From NCBI RefSeq assembly GCF_026914265.1, contig NC_069135.1, positions 39,017,946 through 39,081,945 on the forward strand: DNA of 64,000 nt, given 5' to 3'. The translations under genes were made by a program, and so were the position numbers. This DNA comes from Mya arenaria (Eukaryota; Mollusca; Bivalvia; Myida; Myidae). Below are positions 35,560 to 47,817 of the stretch, piece by piece. The first letter of the stretch is position 1. Each line of letters opens with the position of its first letter. Under the pieces are notes generated by a model. The model ran no database searches and had not been told where the DNA came from. It worked only from the letters and a program-made list of their open reading frames with translations.

Positions 35560-38168
35560 CTGGTCGTGGTTTCATGAAGAAAAACCAGATTTCAGGAAGG
35601 GACACATGATTTCAAGGAGGGACACCTGATTTCAGGAAAGGACATACGATTTCAGGGAGGGACACCTGATTTCAGGAAAGGACATACGATTTCAGGAATG
35701 GACATATGATTTTAGGAAGGGACATATGATTTCAGAAAGAGACACCTACTTTCCGAAAGGGACACCTGCTTTCAGGAAGGGACACCTGCTTTCAGGAAGG
35801 GACACCTGATTCGAGAAAGGGACATATGATTTCAGGAAGAGGCACCTGCTTTCCGGAAGGGTCACCTGATTTCAGGAAGAGACACATGATTTCAGGAAGA
35901 GACACATTAATTCAGGAGGGGACACATAGTTTATGGAAGGACACCTGATTTTAGGAAGAAAAATTTGATTTCAGGAAGGGACACATGATTTAAGAAAGCG
36001 ACAGCTGCTTTCAGGAACGGACACCTGATTTCAGGAAGGGACATCTGCTTTCAGGAAGGGACACCTGATTTTAGAAAGGGACACCTGATTTCAGGAAGGG
36101 ACACCTGCTTTCCGGAAGGGTCACCTGATTTCAGGAAGGGACACATGATTTCAGGAAGGGACACATGGATTCAGAAAGAGACACATTAATTCAGGAGGGG
36201 ACACATAGTTTCTGGAAGGACACCTGATTTTAAGAAGAAACATTTGGTTTCAGGGAGGGACACATGATTAAAGAAAGAGACAGCTGCTTTCAGGAAGGGA
36301 CACCTGATTTCAGGAAGGGACAACTGATTTCAGGAAGGGTCACATGATTTAAGAAAGCGACAGATGCTTTCAGGAAGGGACACCTGATTTCAGGAAGGGA
36401 CACCTGCTTTCCGGAAGGGACATCTGATTTTAGAAAGGGACACCTGATTTCAGGAAGAGACAACTGCTTTCCGGAAGGGTCACCTGATTTCAGGAAGGGA
36501 CACATGATTTCAGGAAGGGACACATGAATTCAGAAAGAGACACATTAATTCAGGAGGGGACACATAGTTTCTTGAAGGACACCTGATTTTAGGAAGAAAC
36601 ATTTGGTTTCAGGGAGGGACACATGATTTAAGAAAGAGACAACTGCTTTCAGGAAGGGACACCTGATTTCAGGAAGGGACAACTGATTTCAGGAAGGGTC
36701 ACATGATTTCAGGAAGGGCCACATGATGATACGAGTGTAGTCATTTTTTCTGGAAGTCACAAATGCTTCTAGAAAGAAAAAATGATTTCAGAAGGGGACA
36801 CATGATTTCCGGAAGGGACATATGATTTCAGGCAGAATCACTTGATTTCTGGACAGGAAAATTGATTTGAGGAAAAGATAGATGATTTCAGTAAGGGACA
36901 CGTTATTTAAGGAGGGGATTCAGGAAGAGAAACAATATTTCAGGAGTGAACCAAGATTTCATGAGCAGACACATGATTTCAGGAGGGGACACATAATTTC
37001 AGGAGGGGACACATAGTTCCAGGAGGGGGATATAATTTCAGGAGGGGACACATAATTTCAGGAGGGGACACATAATTTCAGGAGGGGACACATAATTTCA
37101 GGAGGAGACACATAATTCCAGGAGGGCAGATATGATTTCAGGAGAGGACATATGATTCCAGGAGGGGACACATGATTTCAGTAGAGGACACATGATTCCA
37201 GGGAGAGACATACGACTACAGGAGAGTACACATGATTTCAGGAGGAGACACATTATTGCAGGAGGGGACACATGATTACAGTAGGTGACACATGATGTCA
37301 GGAGGGGCACATGATTCCAGAAGAGACACTTGATTACAGGAGTGGACACATAATTTCAGGAGGGCACTCATTATTGCCGGAGGGGACACATAATAGCAGG
37401 AGGGCACACATGATTTCAGGATAAGACACATGATTCCAGGAGGGGACACATGATTTCAGGAGAGGACATATGATTTCAGGATGGGAAACATGGTTTTTGA
37501 AGATGAAGTCTTTATTTCAGGACACCCTCTTATTGGTAGAAGCGACTTATAACTGGAAGGGACACATGATTTTAGGAAGGAACACATGAGTTCAGGAGGG
37601 GACACATGATTTCAGAAGCGGACACATGATTTCAGGAGGGGACATATTATTTCAGGAGGGGACACATGATTTTAGGAAGGGACACATGATTCCTGGAGGG
37701 CATAAATGATTTCAGGAGAGGACACATGATTCCAAGAGGGGACACATGATTTAAGGAGAAGACACATTATTCCAGGAAGAGACATATCATAACAGGAGAG
37801 GACACATGATTCCAAGAAGGGATACATGATTTTAGGAGAGGACACATGATTCCAGGAAGAGAAATATGATTACAGGAGAGTACACATGATTCCAAGAGGA
37901 CACACATGATTTCAGGAAGAGAGACATGATTTAAGGAGGGTACACATGTTCGCAGGAGGGGACACATGTTTCTGGTGGGGACATATGATTGCAGGAGGGG
38001 ATACATTATTGCAGGAGGGAACACATGATTCAAGGAGGGGACACATGACTCCAGGAGGGGACACAGTATTCTAGGATTTGACACCTGGTTTTAGAAGGGG
38101 ACACATGATTTCAGAAAGAGACACATGATTGCAGGAGGGGACACATAACTCCAGGAGGGGGCACATGA
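35560..38168. repeat. 20-bp satellite (GATTTCAGGAAGGGACACAT)n
   Basis: About 2.6 kb, near 130 units of 20 bp. The left half is mainly GGAAGGGACACCTG, the right half mainly GGAGGGGACACATG, so two subfamilies are spatially sorted. A composite block (TTAATTCAGGAGGGGACACA ... TTTGGTTTCAGGGAGG) recurs near 35900, 36185 and 36540. Minus-strand frames of 70-105 codons are artefacts. Confidence 0.95.
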
Positions 38169-38786
38169 TGTGTACATATAACCAGAGTTTGTGGTTGGTA
38201 TCTGTCAATTGTGTGAATCACACAAACTACTTAAGGTAAAGTTGTTGTGTTCCGCTGCCATGGCAAAAGGAGGTATTATATATTGACATCTCATATTAAA
38301 ATAAAGGTTGAGTTAAGATGCTGGTTTTGGAATATTACTTATTGACTTATAAATGTTGTTTCTAAATGCATTTTGAATGAAAACTTAAACCTTATCTTTT
38401 TCATGTCAACATTTGATAGAAGAGAAATTACTTGAAGAGATGTTTACTTTTGAACCTTAAAAAGACATTGTCTATCTTTTCAATACATTTTAAACTACAA
38501 AGCATACTGTGTCTTAATGCTGGAATACCGGCAAACAGACAATAAGAAAATATTTGCCATTATATTTTACGACTACCTTGGTTTAGAAACTAGTCCTTCT
38601 TTTGAACGTAATAATATATTGTAGACAAATGTCTTGTTGACGATTTACAATGTCTTTCTGTCTAAATGGCTTTAGATTGACTTTTAATATTATTAAAATT
38701 ATAAAATTATTTCTATTATATTATCTAAGAATAGTTTTTGAGTCGTTTATATGAAATGGTCAGGCACGGCCTTTGATAAGTGGTCA
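38169..38786. other. Intergenic, no gene recognised
   Basis: AT-rich spacer. No features beyond chance frames. Confidence 0.5.
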
Positions 38787-39010
38787 CCTAAGGTTGTTGA
38801 AATCATATAACTCGTGAATGTGAACCACAACCAAGTCATCAGGAAATCAGGTGAAAATTGTTTGAGCAAAAACATTGTCTATGGGTCACATAAGTTTGTT
38901 AAAATTATAAAACTCGTGAAAGTACCCCACGACCATGTCCTCAGGAAATCAGTCATCTAAGTTTGTTGAAATCATGTTACTCGCGAATGTGCCCCACAAC
39001 CATGTTGTCT
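38787..39010. repeat. Short tandem repeat, about 2-3 units
   Basis: Units carry GTTGTTGAAATCAT, ACTCGTGAATGTG, CCCCACAACCATGT and TCAGGAAATCA. Degenerate. Confidence 0.6.
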
Positions 39011-39142
39011 TGACCATGTAGTTGTGTTTTGTTATTTGAATTGATTGAGGGATACCTGAATAAAAAAGACTTGTTTAGCGGATTAAAATTCAAAATTTTA
39101 AAGTTAAATTTGATTTAAAATGCTTCTTAAAATGGTAAGGCC

Positions 39143-39305
39143 CCTCTAAAATCAAAACACTGAAAGTAAGGAGCGAAGCTTTCCTCGAACTATCAAACAT
39201 TGAATGTTATTGTTTACAACAATAATACTTCACGTACTCAAATCAAAACACTGGAAGTAAGGATCAGAGCGGAGTTTCATCACGCTATCAAACATTGAAA
39301 TTAAT
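39143..39305. repeat. Tandem pair of about 90-bp units
   Basis: Two units with AATCAAAACACTG, AAGTAAGGA, GAGC and ACTATCAAACATTGAA. Confidence 0.6.
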
Positions 39306-39514
39306 TGTATTCATATTTTTGTCTTTAACCCATTTTAAAAAAATACAAACAAAACAAAACGAGTACAATGTAAGTATTTATGGGAATATTAATTTTAAAA
39401 AAAATATTGTAGAATAAATGTATCACAACGTAACAATATAGAAAGAATACCAAGTCATGATGATATGTTGAACAGCTAAATAATGAAATTAAATGTATGT
39501 TTGTGAATGTATTG

Positions 39515-40405
39515 ATTATGCCCCCCTTCGAAAAAGAGAGGGTATATTGCTTTGCACAAGTCGGTCGGTCAATCGGTCCGTCGGTAGACCAAAGCTTATC
39601 CGAGTGATAACTTGACAATTCCTTTGTCATCAAACTTGACTGAAGGTAGGGCCTGACCAATAGAAGACCTTTTTTGATTTTAGGGGTAATCGGGTCAAAG
39701 GTTAAAGGCACAGTGACCTTTAATGTGAAAAGATTGCCAAGCTTATCCAAGTGATAATTCATTAATGCCTGGACATATGGTCATCAAACTTGACATTGAT
39801 GCAGGACATGACCAGTAGATGACGCCCCTATTGATTTAAGGGGTCATCGGATTAAAGGTCAAGGTCACAGTGACCTTTTAATGTTTAAAAGTTGTCCGAG
39901 TGATAGACAATGCTTCCCATGGCCTTTAAACTTCACTTGGATGTTGGGCCTGACCAGTAGAATACCCTTATTGATTTTAGGGGTAATAGGGTCAAAGATC
40001 AAGGTCACAATGGCCCTTAACAACAAACTCGACAATAACTGGACCTGTGGTCAACAAATTGACATAAAGGATTGGACCTGACCAGTAGATCACTATTGAT
40101 CTTAGGGTTCATCGGGTCAAATGTCAATGTCACAGGGACCTTTAATGTAAAGATGTTGTCAAAGCTTGTCCAAGTGATAACTCAAAAATGCTTGTTCATA
40201 TTGTCATCAAACATCACATGGAGGTTGGGCATGGTCAGTAGATGCCTCCTATTGATTTAAGAGGTCTTGCCTAAAAGGCATCCAAGGTCAATGACAAATC
40301 AGTTGTCGATCGGTCCATGCATATTTATTTCAATATTCCAAATATTCTTGACAACATGGCGCTCAAGGCGGGGGGGGGCATTATGTTTGGAAATCATCTC
40401 TTGTT
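39515..40405. mobile_element. ATGCCCCCC-ended repeat element with GGTCA/TGACC units
   Basis: Starts ATTATGCCCCCCTTCGAA with a (GTCGGTC)n-like tract, ends CAAGGCGGGGGGGGGCATTA. Inside are about five units of roughly 120 bp (TCAAACTTGAC, CCTGACCAGTAGA, TATTGATTTAAGGGGTCATC, TCAAGGTCACAGTGACC). Non-coding and probably a non-autonomous DNA element. An inverted relative starts at 63555. The minus-strand frame at its left edge is chance. Confidence 0.7.
39862..39876. promoter_or_regulatory. Perfect palindromic nuclear-receptor site inside the element
   Basis: AGGTCACAGTGACCT fits the consensus inverted repeat with 3-bp spacer (AGGTCANNNTGACCT), and overlaps TCAAGGTCA, an ERR/SF-1-type extended half-site. 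Other units carry one-mismatch versions. Binding is inference. Confidence 0.4.
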
Positions 40406-40409
40406 GCAA

Positions 40410-42044
40410 TTTGATTCAAAACAATACCCTGTAGCCTACCGAGGCAAGTTGATTTAGTTTTACAGGGCATTTGATCAGTGAATTGAAAACCATATATGAA
40501 TTCAGAAGCCGTTTCATGAAGAACCACAGGAGCATAATTTTACGTCAAAAAGGATTTAAAACAACGCAGAACTGCTGTTGAAATATCGTTTCAAGTCACA
40601 TCTGTTCCTATGATTTTTGGTGAAATGACCCCACGAACTCAGGGAATATTGTATGACAAACCAAGCATAAAAATACACTGTTAATAGACGTTTTGGGTCT
40701 TTAAATAGTTTCAGGGCAATAATCAAAATAAAACATTTACTAAAATAACAGCTCAAAAATAGTCATTTTTTAAATTAAATTTATACGAATGACACTTATT
40801 TTAGATGGTAAAAGATAGTGATTTATCATATTTAGAAATTAACAAGATTTATCCCCGCCTATCAAGAGCAATATTTATTTAGACTCCAAAGATAACAGCT
40901 GTATAGCTTACCTTTTAAAGAAAAGATTAAATATGATTTTAAGTGTTTTATTTAATGTTTGATGTAAATGTATTTTGTGTTTTTCGTATTTTGGCTTCTT
41001 CATTTGAGAAAAAGGTAAATAAAAAGTATACTCACAAACGACTTTCTGAGCAAATCTTTATCACATTCAAGCGATAGAACATACATGTACCTTTATTAAA
41101 ATCTAAAAAGTATGCTTATTATATACCCATGTTGTTTAACATTCATGTGTCCATTGTAGATATGAACTTCAGAAAAGCGTTTTCGGTCTGAGTTCGTATC
41201 AGACGGTAGATTAGTGAGCATGGAGGAACTACATCGCAAATGTTAGTCGAAAATTTCTTGGTTATATTTCATGTTCTAAGTAATGATATTTTATTAGGAT
41301 AATATTGATTTAAAATAGGATAGACATAAAATAAAACGTTATCGTATCATTTAAACTACAGGGAATGGCTAACTTGTATGTTGAAACTAAAACATGTTTG
41401 GAGAATAGTTGGACCCATTAGTGCCGCATGCTGATGTTTGTGTGCTTCATGCCTTCGTGACGAAAAAATAGTTGTTTCCATTGTAGTATGTTCTGGGGTT
41501 GAGGCGATACGGGTTACACGCTATAAAATACGTATCGGTATAACTAACTACACGCCGATATGATAATTACCCCTGTTGGGGTCACGAAACACTGGAAATA
41601 GTGTTGTTTTTTGTAAATCGGTCGATTCACTATCGAATACACAGGAAGATTATTTAGATGTCTCTGACCTCATAACTCTGCTATCTCCGGCAAGGTCGGG
41701 ATAGGCAATCGTGGCTATTCGGCAGTTTGCGGCAAGCTTTGGATATTGTTTGTTCCGAGTGTAGGAACCCCAAACAAAACGGGACTTCATCGCTGCATGT
41801 TTGAAAATATACTCTATAGTTTATAGTTATAGATTCGGGAAAAATATTGTTAACTAAGCACAGTTGTAACAACGCTTATCATTTGGATATCGAGTTAAAT
41901 GTCAGTGTTCAAAATAATCAAACTATTGGATTTCTTCATGTCAGCTCCGCTCAAAAATACGTCCTAGTTACAAAATAAACAGAAGGGACTGAATGGAAAC
42001 TATTGACACTAGTTTGCGAGTCTTTTTCAAACTCAAGAGAGAAA
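40410..42044. other. 5' flank of gene copy 3
   Basis: No other gene recognised. 41850-41960 matches the DNA on both sides of element A upstream of copy 2 (TTGGATATCGAGTTAAATG, GGACTGAATGG), so the promoter of the pair should lie between about 41850 and 42044. No clear TATA box is seen. Confidence 0.4.
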
Positions 42045-42379
42045 ATGGCATCTAATTTTGAATCATCAATTCATAGGGGCTGTGACTTCATACATGATTA
42101 TTCCTGCTCTCCGTGTGAAGAGAACGGATATAACACAGAAGCTCAACATTATTGTACTCAATGCACAAAACATTACTGCCAAGACTGTGTTTCAAAACAT
42201 AACGGATTATATCAGAAGCACGCGCTGCTCAGCCGGAAGGACGTGGAGAAATGGGAGGCAGCCCCAGGGGTGGTGGACGCCCTGGAGAGATGCGAGATGC
42301 ATCCCGGGGAGGCGCTGAAGCTGGTATGTTGTGACCATGACCAGCTGTGTTGTTCTGTGTGCGTCGCCGTGGAACACAG
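42045..42379 (+). CDS. B-box/coiled-coil/NHL-like TRIM-family gene, copy 3 (intact), exon 1
   Basis: Opens MASNFESSIHRGCDFIHDYS after AGAGAGAAA and ends GAACACAG|GTATAT, phase 2. B-box1: C21-x2-C24, C37-x2-C40, C45-x2-C48, H52, H59. B-box2: C83-x2-H86, C95-x2-H98, C103-x2-C106, H111, with C114 supplied by exon 2. There is no RING, so direct E3 ligase activity is not predicted from sequence. I chose the ATG at 42045 because its N-terminus aligns with copy 1; an upstream non-ATG extension is not needed. The only copy that is open across both exons: 111 residues plus a split Arg codon here, 570 residues in total. Confidence 0.85.
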
Positions 42380-42615
42380 GTATATACGATTTTTAAGCCT
42401 CTGTACATTGTAATTCTCTCCTCTTCCATATACGCATATTGTAAGCCATAAATTGGGGCGTCTCCATAACCACTATCAGCAGTGTAAACCGTACTCGAGT
42501 TTTCGGTTTCTGATTAACGCTATCGTACAGCGTAGGAATACTGCCAATTTTTTTAATCTTATTCATGTTTTGCTGACAGCAGAGTTAAAACTGAAGATCA
42601 AGATGCGTTATCAGT

Positions 42616-43182
42616 AAGATTATAAGTATCTTCCATGGCCGAGAGTGTAAGATAGGTTCATTCCGACCCGAGCGTAGGGTGTTTTGCAGAAACGAGGGTC
42701 GGGATGAACCTATCTTACACGAGCGGCTATGGTAGATGCTTTTTTCCCACCTCAGTTAAACAAAATTAAGAAAAAATGTATTTTTTGCTGGAACGTTTTT
42801 TTTGCTTAGTGAAAATAATTGCGTATGGATATGCGATAGCACGTGGTTGTCATGGATATGCGCGCAGTGATTCAGTTAATGTTAATAGTCAAATCGGTCT
42901 TTTTAAATAGTTTTAAGGAGAATGAAGCATTATTTCTTGAATGGTGCGTGAAAACTGTTTTATGGTGACATTTGAAGCGAGAAATAATTAATTAGCGTTC
43001 TAAATATTACCATAAGACAAGATTTCCTTGATGCTACTGACGACAGTCTTCAACAAGGGAGGTAATTACAATGTGGTGACCATTAAAAAGGAGTTCCATA
43101 CGGGCATTTTATCTTTGCCCGTGGGCAAGATAAGAATATATAGCATGGTTAAATTATTGGATCTACATATCTGAGGTGGGAG
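42616..43182. repeat. Long inverted repeat, left arm (about 567 bp)
   Basis: Begins AAGATTATAAGTATCTTCCA and runs to GATCTACATATCTGAGGTGG. Its reverse complement lies at 44603-45173 with high similarity across words such as AAGGAGTTCCATACGGGCAT and TCTTCAACAAGGGAGGTA. Within the arm is a smaller hairpin: GTGTAAGATAGGTTCATTCC against GGATGAACCTATCTTACAC. Confidence 0.9.
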
Positions 43183-44602
43183 AAAAAAACGTTTATCAAT
43201 TTCAAAACAGTACAAATTCCTAATACAATTACAGAAATTAATTATATCATTATAGTATATAAATCACATAATATATCACCCTTATTACATCAATTTTGCA
43301 TTTCACGAAATAGTGGCATATTCAATATCCTTAAAAAAGGATAATAGTATTCATTAATACACTATGGTAGTTCTAGTACAGATATTTCATCTTTTTGAAT
43401 TTCAAAATTGCCGGAGCCGTATGTTTTTTAGTATCAATCTTGAAAATGTACCACGTGTGCGTGCATAGATTCACTATGGCAGTTTAAACTTTTGTAGTAA
43501 CTCGATAATAGTGTTTGCTGTGGTCCTCATAAATACGCAACAGCAAGTATTTGAGATATTGAACAGCAATTTTGTAGTTTTGTGTGACTGAAATATGTGT
43601 GTATTGTACGCTTTGTTGGTCGTCCTAAATTTAAATGAAGACTTTACATAATTACAGTTTTGCAGAACAGGACATTTTGTGAAAGTCAATAATAAAATAA
43701 AAACTCAAACTTATGACTTTATAAGTGATGTAAATATGTTTGTGTTTCTAGTTCATTGTTGTTTGGGTTCTTGCCTTGTGCCCCTAAACAGGGGTTATTT
43801 TTGAATGTTCAACAAATGGGCTTGTCCCTGTAGTTTTCATTTTTTTATTAGTAGTATTTCTGTTATCTTTTATTTTTTGCACATGCATATAACAGTGTCA
43901 AACCAATATGTTCCATATCAAATAAATCAGAAAGTAATTAGGATAACAATCCAATATCATGATATTTTACACACGCTCATTCATTTCCCATATAAATGTA
44001 TTCTTTTATGAATAAAATACAAATACGGATTCACAATTTATTCATATATCAAGGTTATTCAATGTATATTCATTTATCATAAATTGAATTGGATTTATTT
44101 ATTTACATTATTGGGACTTAGGGGACATATAGGGGTATAATCAAACAATACGATCACCAATAACGATATGATTCAATGTTATGTCGTACAGATCCTCTAT
44201 ATAAACACAACACATGTATATACTTATAAAAAGAAAAGGCATATAACAAAACATATATCAAAGTATTTTAATGTTACTTTTCTCTTGCAAAAAATATTCC
44301 AAGATATGTCACGGGAAATAACATCAGTATATTCACAGCATTCGATTAACGAGACGACAATAAACGCTATTTGAGTTTCTGATGCAATCCAAAAACATCG
44401 GTCTGTAAAAAGAAAACACATGTTGATAAATATTGGTTATAAAGACACGTTGTTAGCGACAGCTACATTGTAAACATTGTAAATGCGTACTTTCTTAAAA
44501 AATGTCCGCATTTTAAGCGCAAAATGTTTGATGATATTACACAATTTAAAACAAACATTATTTATCCCTTGTTAAATATTATTTGTAAAAGGAGCACCTT
44601 TT

Positions 44603-45173
44603 CTCCCACCTCAGATTAGTAGATCCAATAATTTAACCATGCTGGAAATTTTTATATTGCGCACGGGCGAAGATAAAATGCCCGTATGGAACTCCTTTTT
44701 AATGATTACCACATTGTAAATACCTCCCTTGTTGAAGACTCGTCTGTAGCATCATGGAAACCTTGTCTTGTGGCAATATTTAGAACGCTTATTAATTATT
44801 TCTCGCTTCAAATGTCACCATAAAACAGTTTTTCACGCACCATTCAAGAAATAATGCTTCATTCTTCTTAGAACTATTTAAAGACCGATTTGACTATCAA
44901 CATAATCTGAATCACTGCGCGCATATCCATGACAACCACGAATTATCGCATATCCATACGCAATTATTTTCACTAAGCACAAAAGAGTTCCAGGAAAAAT
45001 ATAATTTTTACTTTATTTTGTTTAACTGAGGTGGGGGAAAAATAAGTTCATCCCAACCCTCGCGCAGGGTGTTTTGCGGAAACTCGGTTAACCTCGTTTT
45101 TGCAAAACACCCTATGCTCGAGTCGGAATTAACCTATCTTACACTCTCGGCCATGGAAGATACTTATAATCTT
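44603..45173. repeat. Long inverted repeat, right arm (about 571 bp)
   Basis: Reverse complement of 42616-43182, separated by about 1.4 kb of element-A-like DNA. Ends CTCGGCCATGGAAGATACTT ATAATCTT. Both arms are intronic to gene copy 3, so a transcript would carry a hairpin of about 570 bp. Confidence 0.9.
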
Positions 45174-46759
45174 CTTGACGCTATTTTTGCGTAGACCTTC
45201 TTCATCAGGAACTTAAGTTGATACGTGAACAATAGTTTGTTATTTTTATTTCATAACTACTTTATTGTAATACCATATTGATTTATACGGTGCATTCTTG
45301 TACCAACTCTGAAATGAAAGCCATTTGAAAGTAAAAATAAAATAATGTATGATATTTTATTAACTTAAGGTACAGACATACTATATTGTTCATTGTTTTG
45401 ATGTAAGGGACGTTTGAAAATGCAATATCAGAGTTTATATACATTTTTGATTTCGTTTTCACACTAAATGCAATGGCATGTGCTTATCGAAATGATAAGT
45501 TCAAGGGTATATTTAGAGTAGTTTTATGGTCAGTGATATGTTTTTTTTATAATTCCCGATTATGCTGTAAAAGAAAACAGAAATTAAAGACTTAAACATT
45601 GGCTTACCTATTGTTGGTCTATCTGGACCAGTGTTAATATGCTATTTGCGAAAAGATATTTCTTCGAAACTGTTGTTTTGTCAGAATTTGATCAAGCAAG
45701 GCTTAAAAACATCGATTTGGACCAAATAATGAACCATGTTCCTCTTAAGTGAAGGCGTCTTCTTCAGCATGGACGTTTTAATGTAAAATTCTGGTCACTT
45801 GTATTATGGCTTGTGACTGAGTCATTTTTCATCATTCCGATTTCCATCTATAAAAAGAATCACTAAATTAAATAACGCAATATTATAGCAACCAGCATCA
45901 GATACACATTTTTCATTGCATAATTATTGATTCAATGAATGATCTTTTGGAGCATGAGAAGATAAAAATGACTTTCAGTATGGTCAAAATACATTTATTG
46001 TCAACAATTAAATTAAATTTCCATAAGCTCGAGCCACAATGTTTATAGGTATGACGTCACCATTGTGTTAGATGTACTTCCGTTGTGTGGAAAATGCTCA
46101 ATAAAAAATGTTCTTATGATTGATAGACATGTTTAAACATGCTCAATACACTGAAAATCAAAAATATCATTATTCCTGAAACTTTTATATCTTAAGTATC
46201 TATTCTTGCTTGATTTATCATTTAGATTAGAGATTAAAGCATAAATTGCTCCCCTATAGTTGAATGGTCATTCTGGAAGAACTGTCATGTCGGACTGTGC
46301 AATTTTTAGAGTTTGTTTTTCAAGTGGAGAGATTTTTCTTAGGAATAACTTGACCTCCCATTTTTATTGGCTTAAAAGTTAATTTAAAGCTTGTACTTTA
46401 AGAATATATATGGTTATCATAGTCTGCATTTGCTCAAAATGCCGTAAAATGTTGTCTAAAAACAATTTCACATTGAATTATAGAGGAAATGAAAATGTTG
46501 ATGTGTAACCTTATACCGGAGGCCGCCATTTTGATTGAATTTATTGAAACCAATGCTAGACCAACCGATATACAGTAGAAATCACAACGCATCGGCTTCT
46601 TACTTGTACAAACATACTTAAAGTAGCAAAGAAAAAGTATAATTGATCGTTTTCCGCCTTTAAAAAGGTATTATCACAAAAAATATGGTTGGCGATTAAA
46701 ATATAGGAGCGGGCGAACAAAAGATTTTTTTACATTTTCATAATGATAGGAGCGATAAA
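45174..46759. other. Intronic DNA of copy 3 without recognised content
   Basis: No coding sequence. The right edge 46680-46790 (GGAGCGGGCGAACAAAAGA ... GGCGTGGCCTTATAG) resembles one end of the TIR element at 20330-21933. No matching left end was found. Confidence 0.4.
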
Positions 46760-47817
46760 TCCTCGGAACGAAACCTCATTTTGGCGTGGCCTTATAGCGA
46801 CCGTGTTATATTTGCCCGCTTTTGTTATTTTCTATTGCCGTGGTACCATTACAACTGTCCATTTCTTGGTAATGGATGTTCTGTTCATATATTTACAGCC
46901 ACTATATGGTATAAATAATAATTATGGTATAAATAATAATTAAAAAGCGATCAGGTATTAGATGTCCGGTTTGGTTTATTGCTTACATTTCTATAGTTTA
47001 AGGAAATGTTTCCAGAGGTGTGTTATGCTGGTAACATTACGTTTTTTTACCGAAAATACCGCTGTGTAGTTTTGCATACTTAAGGATTCAAGAGAGCCCC
47101 CATAGTGCACTGAAGTTAATGATTATAATTTAATTCAACGATAATAAGTCTACCTTATCGACAAATCTCACAGCAATACCACTGCGCAGTTTTGCTCATA
47201 TCTTAAACTTGACAGAGATACCATAGCGTACCCTTAATACCAGAAAAAAACATAAGCGTGATGTTTTATCTTAGCAAGTAAGCCACACACGAACAATGTT
47301 TAATGAAGATTAAATTTTGTAAAGAAACACCGTTGCTTAGTTTTGCATGAGTATTACATTGGAAAGAAATTCCTCAGCAGTGTAGTAACTGTTTCTAAGA
47401 CAAAATACCATAGCGTATTAATGCTTGTTTTCAAATTCACAATCCAATTTTAATGACAAACGCAGCTCACACTTGCTGCTGAGGAACCGGATAAACTTTG
47501 TTGGTACGTTACAGTCGTCTACAGTAAAACTGTTGCGGCAAACAGCCCCTTTAAAAAAACACAATAACATCGGTGTGCCTGCGGAGACGGTAGCGAGACA
47601 ATGTATGGTAGCGGTCTTCGAAAGGATATATAGTGTTAATTAGCTACGTGGCCACATATTATTTAGTTAAAAAGCGCTAAAATATCATTTATAGATTCAC
47701 CTTCACACAAATCATATGCCTTTTGGGTTTTGATCATTAAAGTCAAATTGTTAAAAAAAAATCATATACAGTTTATGCAGATCTGATTACAAATGTTTCA
47801 TAACCTCTTTGCTTCAG

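Larger units (their letters stand above)
42430..47625. mobile_element. Rearranged element-A relative filling the intron of copy 3
   Basis: In inverted orientation relative to 25364-29537. 42450-42560 matches the right end of A (CAGCAGTGTAAACCGTACTC); 43340-44595 matches 27560-28925; 46760-47625 matches 25364-26290, with the end GAAAGG then ATAT. Between these blocks lie two inverted arms (42616-43182 and 44603-45173) and unmatched DNA 45180-46760. The left boundary is uncertain. No transposase frame is seen. Confidence 0.65.

Noticed and set aside
36290-38084. Minus-strand frames of 77-105 codons
   Set aside because: Translations of the 20-bp satellite; the unit length is not a multiple of three and the frames end at random.
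39325-39762. 145-codon minus-strand frame
   Set aside because: It spans the edge of the ATGCCCCCC element and AT-rich DNA, and has no domain.
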